DNA of 64,000 nt from positions 3,596,001 through 3,660,000 of the forward strand of contig CBDFGN010000006.1 of the NCBI GenBank assembly GCA_965247065.1. Reading direction: 5' to 3'. Positions within the stretch are counted from its first letter, which is position 1. Each line of letters begins with the position of its first letter. Origin of the DNA: CBDFGN01 sp965247065. Its GTDB lineage: Bacteria; Bacteroidota; Bacteroidia; Cytophagales; Cyclobacteriaceae. Position numbers and translations under genes: made by a program. Positions 18,686 through 28,922 of this stretch are shown here, one piece after another. The notes beneath the pieces are model-generated. The model did not search any database. It was not told where the DNA came from and was given only the letters and a program-made list of their open reading frames with translations.

Positions 18686-19666
18686 GCTAGTCCGTAAAGA
18701 TACCCAATTGACATAAGCTGTCAGAGGGCTTGGCGACCTTGTTGAAAAAAACATAGCCATGAACCTTGTAGAATTTATTAAACGGTTTCCCAATGAACAG
18801 ATGTGCCGTGATCATTTTCGCGAGTATCGGATCAGGAAAGGGATTATCTGCAAGAAATGCAGTCACCCTTCGCATTATTGGCTTTCCGGAAAAGAGCAGT
18901 TTCAGTGCAAGCAATGCGGTTTTAGGACTACCCTTCGAAGCGGTACTGTACTGCAGAGCAGCAAACTTCCATTTTGGTATTGGTACATAGCCTTTCACCT
19001 GATGAGCTCCACTAAGAAAGGGTTTTCTGCCCATGAAGTCAGAAGACAACTGGGCCACAAACGCTATGAGCCGATTTGGTTGATGATGCGCAAAATACGA
19101 GCAGCCATGGGAAAGGCCGATGGGACTCAAACACTTGCCGGGATGGTAGAACTGGACGATGCCTATTTCGCCACCGGTACGTCCAAACGGGTTAAGAAAA
19201 GGCTTAAACGGGGCAAAGGAAGCCAAAAGAAATCAAAAGTAACTGTAATGGCGGAATCCTTTCCATTGGAAATCGACGGACGCACAGAGCATTTCTGTGG
19301 GCAGTTCAAGATGAAGGCTCACCGTTCAGAAAGCAAGGAGGCGATTCAGCAGGTCGTCAGCCAAGCCATTGATCCTGCCAGCGTTTTGTTCACTGATCAA
19401 TCCACCGGTTATGTGGATTTGAAAAGCCTGGTAGATGTTCACGTGAGTTTTAAATCCTCCTGGGAGGGTGCCGATGAACTCAAATGGGTACACATAGCCA
19501 TTGCAAATGCAAAGCGGACCCTGCTGGGCATTTATCATGTTATCAAAGAAAAGTACCTTCAGTACTATTTGGATGAGTTCTGTTATAAGCTCAATCGAAG
19601 GTATTCAACCAATCTGTTTGATAATCTTGTCTTTAGCTCAGTTTAGTGGTACGATTGCGGACTAGC
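18686..19666 (+). mobile_element. IS1595-family insertion sequence
   Basis: The element is bounded by inverted ends GCTAGTCCG (18686-18694) and CGGACTAGC (19658-19666), with partial matches continuing inward. A 12-bp direct repeat AAAATATTATCT flanks it (18674-18685 and 19669-19680). The right copy is offset by two bases from the inverted repeat, so the exact target duplication (8 bp is usual for the family) is ambiguous. It sits between a sialidase-like gene and an aminotransferase gene and breaks no recognisable frame. Confidence 0.8.
18759..19646 (+). CDS. IS1595-family (ISXO2-like) transposase
   Basis: The 295 residues start with a zinc-ribbon (ICKKC ... FQCKQCGF) typical of IS1595 transposases. 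The catalytic domain follows, with VELDDAYFATG (first Asp), VLFTDQSTGYVDL (second Asp) and a C-terminal segment HIAIANAKRTLLGIYHVIKE, which in this family replaces the usual glutamate. No internal stop is seen, so the element may be mobile. Confidence 0.92.
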   Translation: MNLVEFIKRFPNEQMCRDHFREYRIRKGIICKKCSHPSHYWLSGKEQFQCKQCGFRTTLRSGTVLQSSKLPFWYWYIAFHLMSSTKKGFSAHEVRRQLGHKRYEPIWLMMRKIRAAMGKADGTQTLAGMVELDDAYFATGTSKRVKKRLKRGKGSQKKSKVTVMAESFPLEIDGRTEHFCGQFKMKAHRSESKEAIQQVVSQAIDPASVLFTDQSTGYVDLKSLVDVHVSFKSSWEGADELKWVHIAIANAKRTLLGIYHVIKEKYLQYYLDEFCYKLNRRYSTNLFDNLVFSSV

Positions 19667-19688
19667 ATAAAATATTATCTCAATGGAG

Positions 19689-21005
19689 TTAATTGAGCCT
19701 TTGAAATCCCCGATGAATCACCTCACCTGTAAAAATAGAGGTCAATGATTTCTCCTTGACATGTGGTACCAGTTTGGAAAAGACCTGATGTAAGGCTTCA
19801 CCATACCTGGATACATCTTCATCTGAATGGGAATAATTGGCAGAAAAAGTTCGGCCTGTCAGAAATCTTTTTCCCAACATTTTTTCGGCTATTAATGTGT
19901 GAAGAATTTCCTCGTTCTCGACCTGGCATTGCCAAAATCCCAATGAAGAAATGCCGGCAATACTGATTGGTACATCAAATTCGTCTGAGATTTTCTTCCA
20001 AATCGTTTTAACACTTTCTCCAATGTGGATCAGCTTCTCCGGTACATTATTTTCTCTATATTTCTTAATATTAGCCAGAGCAGCTGTAGGTCCGATCCGG
20101 TCGGTCCAGTAGGTGCTGCTGATAAAAGAATTCTGGGCCGCTTCCATGATTTCCCTTCTACCAACGATCGCAGCCATGGGATATCCATTGCTTATACCTT
20201 TGGCGTAGACGGCCACATCCGGTTCAATCTTGAGTAGTTGATGAATTCCTCCCACCGTCATTCGAAACCCTGAAGTAATTTCATCGAATACCAGGGGGAC
20301 ATTTTCGGAACGGGTCAGGGATCTGATTCTCTCCAGAAAACCATTTTTAGGCCATCCAGTACGCACCGGCTCCATTATTACCGCAGCCAATTGGCCTTTA
20401 TGTTCATCAAATTTGGTCTCAAAATCGTTCAGATTGTTATACTCAAAAGGAATCATGGTTTGATGAAGTCCCCTGGGAACCCCGGTGGGTTTAATACCAT
20501 TCAAAAGCTGTCCGTCTAATGCTTTGGAATTACCGAGGTTGGCCGATATATACCAATCATGCCAGCCATGATAGCCGCAAAATAAAATTTTTTCCCTTCC
20601 GGTGGATGCTCTGACTATTCGAGCCGCAACCGCCATGGACTCTCCGCCGGTCCTTGCATACCGTACCATTTCGGCCCAGGGATTCAATTCAATCAGAGTT
20701 TCAGCCAAGTCCACTTCCTCCGGAACGTTCAAGGTGGACATATTTCCTTTTGAAATGGCATCCCTAACGGCACCATCCACATCATCGTCCGCGAAGCCCA
20801 AGGGACAGGAACTCACCCCGGAAATCGACATATCGGTATACGCCACATTATCCAGATCCCAAATCGTTGCCCCTTTAGCTCTGGAGTAGTAAGCCGGCCA
20901 TTTTCCGGGGAGAAACCATTCAGGCCTCTTGGATAAGAGGTGGTTTCCTCCGGGAATGAGGTTTTTGGCTTTTTGCCAGAGGTGCTGGCCAGTATTATTC
21001 TTCAT
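19689..21005 (-). CDS. PLP-dependent class III aminotransferase (GSA-aminotransferase-like)
   Basis: The 438-residue fold-type I enzyme resembles glutamate-1-semialdehyde aminomutase-like aminotransferases. Markers are VRYARTGGESMAVAARIVRA, ILFCGYHGWHDWY, the PLP-binding VPLVFDEITSGFR and the lysine segment VYAKGISNGYPMAAIVG. The region around ADDDVDGAVRDAISKGN covers the N-terminal domain. It may transfer amino groups to a keto sugar or semialdehyde rather than serve tetrapyrrole synthesis, since no heme genes are nearby and its surroundings are catabolic. Upstream is a frameshifted GH29 gene and downstream is the IS1595 copy. Length is normal for the family. Confidence 0.85.
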   Translation of the reverse strand: MKNNTGQHLWQKAKNLIPGGNHLLSKRPEWFLPGKWPAYYSRAKGATIWDLDNVAYTDMSISGVSSCPLGFADDDVDGAVRDAISKGNMSTLNVPEEVDLAETLIELNPWAEMVRYARTGGESMAVAARIVRASTGREKILFCGYHGWHDWYISANLGNSKALDGQLLNGIKPTGVPRGLHQTMIPFEYNNLNDFETKFDEHKGQLAAVIMEPVRTGWPKNGFLERIRSLTRSENVPLVFDEITSGFRMTVGGIHQLLKIEPDVAVYAKGISNGYPMAAIVGRREIMEAAQNSFISSTYWTDRIGPTAALANIKKYRENNVPEKLIHIGESVKTIWKKISDEFDVPISIAGISSLGFWQCQVENEEILHTLIAEKMLGKRFLTGRTFSANYSHSDEDVSRYGEALHQVFSKLVPHVKEKSLTSIFTGEVIHRGFQRLN

Positions 21006-21088
21006 CGATCATTCCAATATCTTAAGCTTCAAAAAAAAATCGGTAGGTGTAAACAAATCTAATCTTCACAATCCTTTATTAATGAGAG

Positions 21089-22395
21089 TTATTTCTTAAC
21101 GATTTCGACGTTTTCAATCTTAACCACAATCGGATTGGGCCACTTACGATCATTATATATCCTCTGGGCCCGCATTATCCAAAACTTCAGTTCATTCTCA
21201 TTCGAAGTGAAACGGGGTTCGGGATTAACATCCGGTTGGTACTCCAAAACGACTCCCCCATGACCTAAAACCGACATTTTGGTAGTTTTGGTCGGTTTTA
21301 AGGTTTTCAAGACAAATTCTTTTTCTTCCCCGTATTCCCAACCTTTTTCCAAAAGATAGGCGTAGACGGAGTTTTCATTTTTACTCTTAGTTAGCCATAT
21401 GTCTCCCTCCTTAATCACCTGCCAGGGTTCAATACTTTCCATAGACTCTTTATTGATAAACATCCAGAGCGCTACCTCATTTAGAATGGCTTTCTGATCT
21501 TCCGGGATTTCTCCGTCTGCTGTAGGCCCCACATTTAGCAGAAGGTTCCCTCCTGTGGCCCTGGTTTCGATCAGCATGGTGATGATCTGGTGGGCCGACT
21601 TATAGTCCTCATTGGTCGGGCGGAACTGCCATTGATTACCCATTGTACAACAAGCTTCCCAGCGTGAGGGCAATGGCTGATCGGGCAATTTCTGTTCAGG
21701 CGTCTCCATGGCGCCACGGGTAACCACTACCTCCCAACAAACTTTAGCCAATTCGGTTTTGGCAAAGGTTTCTGCACGATCCAGAAAAACAATATCGATT
21801 GGCCCATAGCCGGTCATCAATTCTCTCAGCTGGGTTTTGTCAAATTCGTTCAGGGCAGGATTGCCGGAAGCTACGGCCTCAGGCCGCCTCCGGCTGATTA
21901 GCACCCCCTGCTTATATAAAAAGTGGAAGTCATCAGGGGAAAAATAGATACCTATGGCTAGCCCTTCTTTCCTGAAAGCTTCAAGAACCTCCCTGGTCGC
22001 ATCCTTCCCAAACGGGGTATTTGTCACTTTAAAATCCGTGGGGGGGGTTTCAAACATGCAAAATCCACTATGATGTTTGGTGGTAAAGACCACATATTTC
22101 ATCCCCGCATATTTAGCAATCTTAGCCCATTTGGAGGGGTCAAAATTATGAGGATTAAATCGCTTAGGCAATTCATTAAAATAACGATTCGCATAATCCT
22201 CCGATGCACCCACTGCCGAATGGCTAATGACCATACCCAGCTCCACATCAAAACTCCAATGGATAAACATTCCAAATCCGAGACTAGAAAACCATTCTTC
22301 CCTCTCAGGTTTGTAAGATTCAGAACCGGAGTGTCTTGGGCATACGATCCAGCCAGGAGCCCATAAACGATGGTTGAGATTAGAAAGAGTCTCAT
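21089..22395 (-). pseudogene. GH29 alpha-L-fucosidase, frameshifted after the signal peptide
   Basis: A signal peptide (MRLFLISTIVYGLLAGSYAQ) starts at 22395. The catalytic frame, clearly readable from SYKPEREEWFSSLGFGMFIH, lies in a different frame, so one base is lost or gained near 22315-22335. GH29 markers are MFIHWSFDVELGM, GMKYVVFTTKHHSGFCMF, GPIDIVFLDRA (Asp at the nucleophile position) and NLLLNVGPTADGEIPEDQK. GH29 enzymes release alpha-linked L-fucose outside the cytoplasm. If the shift is real the exported enzyme is lost; internal initiation at 22270 would give a product without a signal. A sequencing error cannot be excluded. Confidence 0.85.
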
Positions 22396-22444
22396 ATTAT
22401 GAAATTTAAGTAAGACATAATTTGGTGATGTCTTTAGGATGTGG

Positions 22445-23806
22445 TTAGAAATTGAGTGTTTTTAAGAAACTTTCGAGGTCGGTTGCCTGGACGTTGCTGG
22501 CTATGATCTCCTTGTTTTTATCCAAAACGTAGATCATCGGAGCAGTAAGTACCTTGTAATCTTCCCGGAAACCACTCTGGTAATAAGGATCGGCCCCATT
22601 GATCCAATCCCATTCGTTTTCTTCAATGTATTCTACCCACTGGTTGACATCAGTGGTAATGCAAATCCCCACCACCTCCAGTCCCTTTTTCCGGTATTTT
22701 TGATAAACATCAAATAATATGGGACCGGCGGTTTTACAGTGCCCACAGTCGGGATCATAGAAATATAGAATTATATAACTAGCTGGAATGGAGAACAGGG
22801 TAATCTGGTTGAATGTCGGATCGATCAAGGAAAAATTGGGAGCCAAATCTCCTACCTCGTTTTTGGGAGTTAAAAGGTCCACCTTTCGCTTTACTGACCT
22901 TATAAATTCCGGGCTCATCCAGCTGTTGTCTCCCCCCAAAATATGATTCTGCGCCACATGGAGAAATATCTGGGAATTTACTTTTTCATATTTTCGGGCC
23001 AGGAATGAAACCGTAAAACGGTAGTACTGAGGGTACCCTTTCACCTTACCCATTATAAAGTCAATTGATTGAATTACCGAATCAACAACCTGATAGGTCA
23101 GTTCATCCAAATAAGCTTCTAACCTTTGCCCAACCACCGGGGTTCTTAATAATGCCGGTTCACTGAAATCGAGGTTGTCAAAAAAATGTTCCTTAAGGAA
23201 GAGGTACTGGGCCGGTCCCTCCAAATTATCCGGTACCTCAGGTTCCATCATCGCGAGAATTATTTTTGACACATAAGTACCGGAATGCTTTTGAGCCAAT
23301 TCCTTTTGAAAATCACGGGAGGCTTCTTCGATTTTTTTTAATTCCCTTACCAGTGCATTACCCGAATCTACCTCAGCTAAACTCAAAGGGAGGGAGGAAA
23401 TTAAGTTCTGTTGTTGAACGCCAAACCTTTGCAACTGGTTATACACCCTGTTTTCTTCCGAACCATGGGTGATCATGGCGTTCACGAAGTTGGGACTTCG
23501 GGTATCTACTGAAAATTTCTGATCCGCGACCAGTATTTCAAAAAAGAAATTTGGAGAATGCACAAAATAGATTCCCTTGGGAAGGGGGCTTTCACTCTGA
23601 AATATAAAATAACCCTCCTCTCCGATCTCAGTAGAATCCAGCATGAACTCAGAGTTCCCGTAATAATAGCCCAGGTAACATTTTGAATCCTTAATGCCAT
23701 CAACTTTAACCTGAATGCGGTGTCCCTGGGCGGAAATGGATTGAACTACCACCCAAAACATCATAAAAAGTATTACTGACCGGAGAGTGAAAAATCGTTC
23801 AAGCAT
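22445..23806 (-). CDS. Exported thioredoxin-fold protein (TlpA/DUF5106-like)
   Basis: The 453 residues have an N-terminal membrane or signal segment (VILFMMFWVVVQSISAQ). A beta-rich DUF4369-like domain follows (SKCYLGYYYGNSEFMLDSTE), then a helical middle region, and a C-terminal thioredoxin fold from about residue 320 (VGDLAPNFSLIDPTFNQITL). The redox motif is DPDCGHCK (CGHC). Such Bacteroidota proteins reduce disulfides or maintain cytochromes in the periplasm. The gene lies upstream of the GH29 gene on the same strand, 49 bases away, and may be cotranscribed. It appears intact. Confidence 0.85.
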   Translation of the reverse strand: MLERFFTLRSVILFMMFWVVVQSISAQGHRIQVKVDGIKDSKCYLGYYYGNSEFMLDSTEIGEEGYFIFQSESPLPKGIYFVHSPNFFFEILVADQKFSVDTRSPNFVNAMITHGSEENRVYNQLQRFGVQQQNLISSLPLSLAEVDSGNALVRELKKIEEASRDFQKELAQKHSGTYVSKIILAMMEPEVPDNLEGPAQYLFLKEHFFDNLDFSEPALLRTPVVGQRLEAYLDELTYQVVDSVIQSIDFIMGKVKGYPQYYRFTVSFLARKYEKVNSQIFLHVAQNHILGGDNSWMSPEFIRSVKRKVDLLTPKNEVGDLAPNFSLIDPTFNQITLFSIPASYIILYFYDPDCGHCKTAGPILFDVYQKYRKKGLEVVGICITTDVNQWVEYIEENEWDWINGADPYYQSGFREDYKVLTAPMIYVLDKNKEIIASNVQATDLESFLKTLNF

Positions 23807-24166
23807 CTATTGAGTTCTGTGTTCTAAACAAGATAACTTACTAAGCCGGATCAAAAAATTACAAGGACTCCATGTTTTGCTTCATGGGGTATTCTTCTAT
23901 TTACCCCGAAGTCTTATACCTTAGGTCCCAATCTCCAAGTGAGATGAGCCGGTTTCAGTTCTAAAACTTTCCTTGGCCATGTTGGGTTTAGTTTTCCTGA
24001 TCGTCCTTTATGAGTGAATATTGAATTTACCGATCCCATTACTCCTTTTCAAGGCACCGATCCCGGTTCGTACATATTGGGTCAATATCCTGGCAGGATC
24101 GATCAAAAAATGACTAGATATTGTAAGGGAAAGGGGAAAAGGACACCTGACTTTCAAAAATTGTTC
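23807..24166. other. Intergenic, no supported gene
   Basis: About 360 bases lie between the thioredoxin-like gene and the sialidase-like lipoprotein gene, both on the minus strand. The promoter of the thioredoxin-like gene must lie here. No repeat, RNA or small coding frame stands out. Confidence 0.4.
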
Positions 24167-25333
24167 TTATTCCTCGCTCATTTCAATCCAATCCGGGTCG
24201 AGGCGAAGGACTTCCTCCATGGGCCGCCACCACGTAACTCCTTCGCGGTTACCAACCCGAAAATAGAGTACTAATAAATGATTGTCTGCGGTTTCAGTTA
24301 AGAAGGGATAGGCCACATTGGTGTTGGGAAGCTCACCGTCCTCCCTCCTGGCAATTAGTTTTGAAGGACTCCAGGTCTTTCCGTCATCACTCGAGATTGC
24401 AATGTGCAAATATTGTCTGCCTGAACCCTCCATTTCACTTGGATATTGCGAGAGGTCGTTCCAGCAAAACACCAGGCGTCCGTCATTAAGTTTCAGGATT
24501 CCTGCGGGTGTATTCGGTGCTTCGAAGTCAGTAGGCGAACTTTCGGTCCAGGTTTCTCCCCCATCGCTGGAAAAAACCTCGTAGAAACGACGGAGCTGAG
24601 TGCGAATGATCATCCAAACCCTGCCGTCTCCGAGCTGGACCAGCACCGGTTCAAGGGCGCCCGGATGACCTGGAAATTCACCGGCCGGCACGGTTATGTC
24701 ATCAGCTCCAACCTGCCAGGATTCCCCTCGGTCGTCAGAATATACGGCCAGGCATTTGCCGGGATCCACCTGAAAATCATTTGAGTAGGACAGGGCAAAC
24801 AGAATACGGCCATCGCTCAAAGTGATGGCTGAGTTAAAAGCTCCGGTGTAAGGATGGCCATAATCAACCGGTTTGGGCTCGGTCCAGGTTTTCCCACCGT
24901 CGCGGGACAAATTATGAAGCACTTGGGAGAAACCGGAGGAATCTTTTTTGGGCAGGCGCAAATAATGACCAGCGAAAACATGGATATTATCTTCTTCATC
25001 TAGTAGCAGGTATTCGACGCCGACGATCCCTTTTCCTGGGTAGGAAAAGGTTTCCGTAGGCGGAGTCCAGGTCAGTCCGTTATCATGGGAATACCGCACC
25101 CGTACCGGCTGGGGAGGTCCCGATTGAGGGATTTCTTCGGGAAGCCTGAGGTCACAGCGCATGGCCATGATTCGTCCGTCCGGCAGAAGAAGCAATCTTC
25201 CCAGCAGACCCTCCTCAACACGGATAGGCTCGGCCGGTGGTTCTTCCTTTTGGGTTTGCGTACCACATCCTGCAGTCATTATGGTAATCAGCGAAAACAA
25301 GAGAATGTTTCGGTATGAAGTTTGACCAGTCAT
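24167..25333 (-). CDS. Sialidase-like (BNR) lipoprotein with five Asp boxes
   Basis: The 388 residues start with a lipoprotein signal (LLFSLITIMTAGC), so it is probably anchored to a membrane. Five Asp boxes are visible: YSHDNGLTWTPP, SRDGGKTWTEPK, YSDDRGESWQVG, SSDGGETWTESS and SSDDGKTWSPSK. The first blade contains GRLLLLPDGRIMAMRCDLRL. This is a complete six-bladed exo-sialidase-type propeller. True substrate is unknown; many such proteins act on glycans other than sialic acid. The FG-GAP gene upstream ends 34 bases before it on the same strand, so the two may be cotranscribed. Confidence 0.8.
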   Translation of the reverse strand: MTGQTSYRNILLFSLITIMTAGCGTQTQKEEPPAEPIRVEEGLLGRLLLLPDGRIMAMRCDLRLPEEIPQSGPPQPVRVRYSHDNGLTWTPPTETFSYPGKGIVGVEYLLLDEEDNIHVFAGHYLRLPKKDSSGFSQVLHNLSRDGGKTWTEPKPVDYGHPYTGAFNSAITLSDGRILFALSYSNDFQVDPGKCLAVYSDDRGESWQVGADDITVPAGEFPGHPGALEPVLVQLGDGRVWMIIRTQLRRFYEVFSSDGGETWTESSPTDFEAPNTPAGILKLNDGRLVFCWNDLSQYPSEMEGSGRQYLHIAISSDDGKTWSPSKLIARREDGELPNTNVAYPFLTETADNHLLVLYFRVGNREGVTWWRPMEEVLRLDPDWIEMSEE

Positions 25334-25367
25334 ACGAGTTTTTTGAGATATAGTTAAACCAGGAAAG

Positions 25368-28300
25368 TTACTTTATCATGGTTGGCTTACCCTCATAATC
25401 GAAAACAATAATACTATCCACAGACAGGGGCTTCACTATGTATCTTGATGACTGGGATAAATAGGAGGAACCATAGCTGAATTCAACTTTAGCTGTTTGC
25501 CCGTCCGACCGGTATAATAAAGCGTATGAGTCCATATAACCTGGCTTTATAATATTTTCCGGACCATCCGGCCTGGGTGAGATCACTATTAAGCTGTCAT
25601 TATTGGATGCGGCCAAAACAAGAAGAGTATTATCTTTAGTGAGCATTTTTGCGATACTCCTAACATCCTTATCTAAAAGCAATCCGCTTTTTTTTGAGTC
25701 CACAACATCAAATTCTCCGGTCCCATCTCCTTTCAAAAGAATACCCACGGAAGCATCATACCACCCATCCTGGGATTCGGTGGCATAAGAATTTCCCCCA
25801 ATGATCAGATCAAGATTACCATCACCATCGAAGTCATAAGTGACTATACCATGAACCTGAGAAAACTGGACTTCCAATGGAAAAGGTCGGATCAAGAATT
25901 TGCCATTACCGGAATTCTCCAAATAAGAAGTTTGTAATTCCTTGGCGGAAAAAATCAGGGCTCCATCAAGTTCTTCTTCTGAAAATAAATCATGAAAAGT
26001 GGCCTTACTAAAGGCCTCATAACTACTGAATCTCTTCTTTAATTTTACCAGCTGGTTCGTTATAGCGTCCCGGGAATGAGCCGGGTATTCATATCGTCCG
26101 CCTTGATTGTCATTGATATAACAGGATAAAATTGGATCAATGCTGCCATTTCGATCAAAATCTTTGGCGTAAACCCGAACCGGTTCTTGGGGGGAAGCCT
26201 TGTATTTTGTATTTAAACCTAAATTGCCGACCACATAATCGGAATCTCCGTCATTGTCAAAATCTCCAGCTTGGATGCTGTTCCACCACCCTGAAGATTC
26301 TGACAACCCACTTTTACCTGTAACATCCTCAAACTTTCCCTCTCTATTTTCCAAAATCGTTATTGGCATCCACTCTCCAACTATCACCAAATCTTTCCAG
26401 TTGTCGTTGTTGAAGTCACTCCATATGGCAGAAGTAACCATACCGATCCTATCTACACCTTCTCCGATTTCATTGGTAACATCCCTAAACTGTCCGTTCT
26501 CATTTTCCAACAAATAGCTAACCGGGGGAAGTGGATAGTTTCCAGGCACTACTCTCCCACCTACAAAAAGATCCAGATCTCCATCTTTATCGAAATCATC
26601 CGCGGTTACACATGACCCGCTTGATTTCATTTCGGGCAACCAGTGTTTAGCTCTGCTGAATGATCCATTGCCATCGTTTAGATAAAGCCGGTCCTGATAT
26701 AATTCAGACCCCTCCTTTAGCGAAGTTCCACCGCTGACAATATATAAATCGAGATCAGAGTCATTGTCAGCATCAAACAGCAAAGACCCCACATCTTCGA
26801 ATTCCGGTTCAAGGGTAAACAAGCGGCCTTCAAAAGTACCATCCTCATTTTGAATGAAAAATTTTCCATTGAACCCTGCTGCTCCTCCCACAAAAAAATC
26901 ATCTCCATTTTTTTTATCGATATCTCCCACGGCAATTCCGGGACCGTTCCGGGAATGCATTTGCAATAGCAAGGGCTGTTTCAGAAAATCATTATAATCA
27001 TTTTCCTGGTGGAGATAATGAATGTCGTAGATGTCATTTGCAGATGAAAACAGGGTTGTTTCTTCCGGTCCTCCAACTGGGCTCCCGGAATCCCGGTAGG
27101 TGGAATTGGAGTAGTCAACAGAAACTGTTTGGTTGACCATAACTTCTTCCAAAATCTGATACCTACCGTCAGGCCATATTACTTCTAAACTGTCCACTAT
27201 TTCCAGATTTCCTAATCCGAAATGAATCACATCCTCCAGGGAAGAAAGATAACCTCTGTAGATCGACTGATAATGATACTGGGATTTACCATCATATTTA
27301 ATATTAACCTGGGCACCCATGCCTTGGGGATTACCGGAAATTCCTTTCAATTTAATTTTCAAAAAATTGTTTTGTAGAGTCTCCTGGCAATGGTTTTGAA
27401 ACAAAAATGCCTCCTGGTTGATATTGTTCACCACCAAATCCAGATCTCCGTCATTGTCCAGATCAGCTATGGATACTCCATTTGAAAAGGAAGGGTAATT
27501 GACTCCCCATTTCTCAATCACTTTTTCAAACGTGTAACCATCACGGTTACGGAACATATAGTTGGCAAGACTAACCCCACTTAGTGAACCGAACATCTCT
27601 TCTGCTCGTTTTTCTCGAATCTCCCGAGTACCGAACAGAGTAGCCGGGCCCAGATAATTGATAAAATCCAAATCGGTCATATCCCTCACTATGCCGTTGG
27701 TCACATATAGATCCCGGAATCCATCGTTATCAAAGTCTCCAAACAAGGGTGCCCAACTCCAATCGGTATTTGAGATACCTGACAGATTGCCAATTTCACT
27801 GTAAAGAAGCGTATTTTCACCCATTGGCCGGGCCAATTGGAGGGAGTTGCGCAGGTGATAAGCTGAATGTCCCAATTCCAACGATAGCTGGAACGATTCG
27901 TAATCCTGGGCGGGCAACATGGTTTTTTGCCTTTGGTTATCTTCAGGCAACATATCCAGGACGATAATGTCGGACCATCCATCGTTATTTATATCGGCAA
28001 TATCCGCACCCATGCCATTCCGGGTTTGATGCTTAAAATAATTCTTTGCAACTTCCTTAAAAGTCCCATCCTTCTGGTTCATATACAGTAGGTCATCTGG
28101 CCTGAAATCATTGGCCACATAAATATCGGGCCAGCCGTCTTTATTGATATCACTAATCGCCACTCCCAGGCCGTATCCATCGACCACGATCCCCGCCTCC
28201 TCGGATACATCGCTAAACTCAGGATGACCAGCGGGTCCAGGTCCTTCATTGCGGTAAAGTTTGTCAGTTGTTCTCCCCTTTACCCATATATGATCTTTGG

Positions 28301-28922
28301 GAAGCAATAAATTCTTATCGACCTTATCTACCTGATTCCGTAGCAGAAACAGATCCAGATCCCCATCGAGATCATAATCCAGAAAGGCTGCATGGGTAGT
28401 GTAAGAACTGTCGGCTATACCATACTTTAAACCGGACTCATCGAAAATGGGAATGTTATCCTTGCCAGTTGTTCCCTGGTTAACAAAAAACAAATTGGGA
28501 CAGCCCTTTTTGCAGGGACCACCCACACTAACATATATATCCAGCCATCCGTCGCCATTTAAATCCACCATTGACACTCCGGTAGCCCATTGAGAGGTAA
28601 CTAGTCCGGCTTCCTGGGTGATATCTTTGAATTTGAAATTACCCTGGTTGAGATATAGCCTGCAGGATACTTGATTGCCTGTAAAAAAAATGTCGGTCAA
28701 TCCATCGTTATTCACGTCTCCGGTAGCTACCCCTCCCCCATTATATATGTAATAGAAGTCCACCAGGTTTAGTGAATCATTCTCAGTAATATCATTCGAG
28801 AACTCGACTCCGGTCATGGAGGAAGGTAAAAGTTCAAACAAGGAAGATGCGGATCTTGGAGTGCAATTATCAAAAAAGAAAAATAAGGTGAATACAATTA
28901 TAAGTCCAGATAGAAACCTCAT
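25368..28922 (-). CDS. Giant FG-GAP/VCBS repeat protein with ASPIC/UnbV domain
   Basis: The 1,184 residues begin with a lipoprotein-like leader (FLSGLIIVFTLFFFFDNC). Many Ca-binding FG-GAP blades follow, each with a D-x-N/D-x-D-G-x-x-D core: DVNNDGLTDIFFTGN, DLNGDGWLDIYVSVG, DINKDGWPDIYVAND, DFDNDGFRDLYVTNG. The middle has an ASPIC/UnbV domain (VIHFGLGNLEIVDSLEVIWP near residue 575), and a second set of blades fills the C-terminal half. Proteins of this type are secreted, often in pairs and near carbohydrate or peptide uptake genes; function is not established. It is divergent from and paralogous to the gene at 29253, and followed by a sialidase-like lipoprotein gene. Confidence 0.9.
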   Translation of the reverse strand: MRFLSGLIIVFTLFFFFDNCTPRSASSLFELLPSSMTGVEFSNDITENDSLNLVDFYYIYNGGGVATGDVNNDGLTDIFFTGNQVSCRLYLNQGNFKFKDITQEAGLVTSQWATGVSMVDLNGDGWLDIYVSVGGPCKKGCPNLFFVNQGTTGKDNIPIFDESGLKYGIADSSYTTHAAFLDYDLDGDLDLFLLRNQVDKVDKNLLLPKDHIWVKGRTTDKLYRNEGPGPAGHPEFSDVSEEAGIVVDGYGLGVAISDINKDGWPDIYVANDFRPDDLLYMNQKDGTFKEVAKNYFKHQTRNGMGADIADINNDGWSDIIVLDMLPEDNQRQKTMLPAQDYESFQLSLELGHSAYHLRNSLQLARPMGENTLLYSEIGNLSGISNTDWSWAPLFGDFDNDGFRDLYVTNGIVRDMTDLDFINYLGPATLFGTREIREKRAEEMFGSLSGVSLANYMFRNRDGYTFEKVIEKWGVNYPSFSNGVSIADLDNDGDLDLVVNNINQEAFLFQNHCQETLQNNFLKIKLKGISGNPQGMGAQVNIKYDGKSQYHYQSIYRGYLSSLEDVIHFGLGNLEIVDSLEVIWPDGRYQILEEVMVNQTVSVDYSNSTYRDSGSPVGGPEETTLFSSANDIYDIHYLHQENDYNDFLKQPLLLQMHSRNGPGIAVGDIDKKNGDDFFVGGAAGFNGKFFIQNEDGTFEGRLFTLEPEFEDVGSLLFDADNDSDLDLYIVSGGTSLKEGSELYQDRLYLNDGNGSFSRAKHWLPEMKSSGSCVTADDFDKDGDLDLFVGGRVVPGNYPLPPVSYLLENENGQFRDVTNEIGEGVDRIGMVTSAIWSDFNNDNWKDLVIVGEWMPITILENREGKFEDVTGKSGLSESSGWWNSIQAGDFDNDGDSDYVVGNLGLNTKYKASPQEPVRVYAKDFDRNGSIDPILSCYINDNQGGRYEYPAHSRDAITNQLVKLKKRFSSYEAFSKATFHDLFSEEELDGALIFSAKELQTSYLENSGNGKFLIRPFPLEVQFSQVHGIVTYDFDGDGNLDLIIGGNSYATESQDGWYDASVGILLKGDGTGEFDVVDSKKSGLLLDKDVRSIAKMLTKDNTLLVLAASNNDSLIVISPRPDGPENIIKPGYMDSYALLYRSDGQTAKVEFSYGSSYLSQSSRYIVKPLSVDSIIVFDYEGKPTMIK

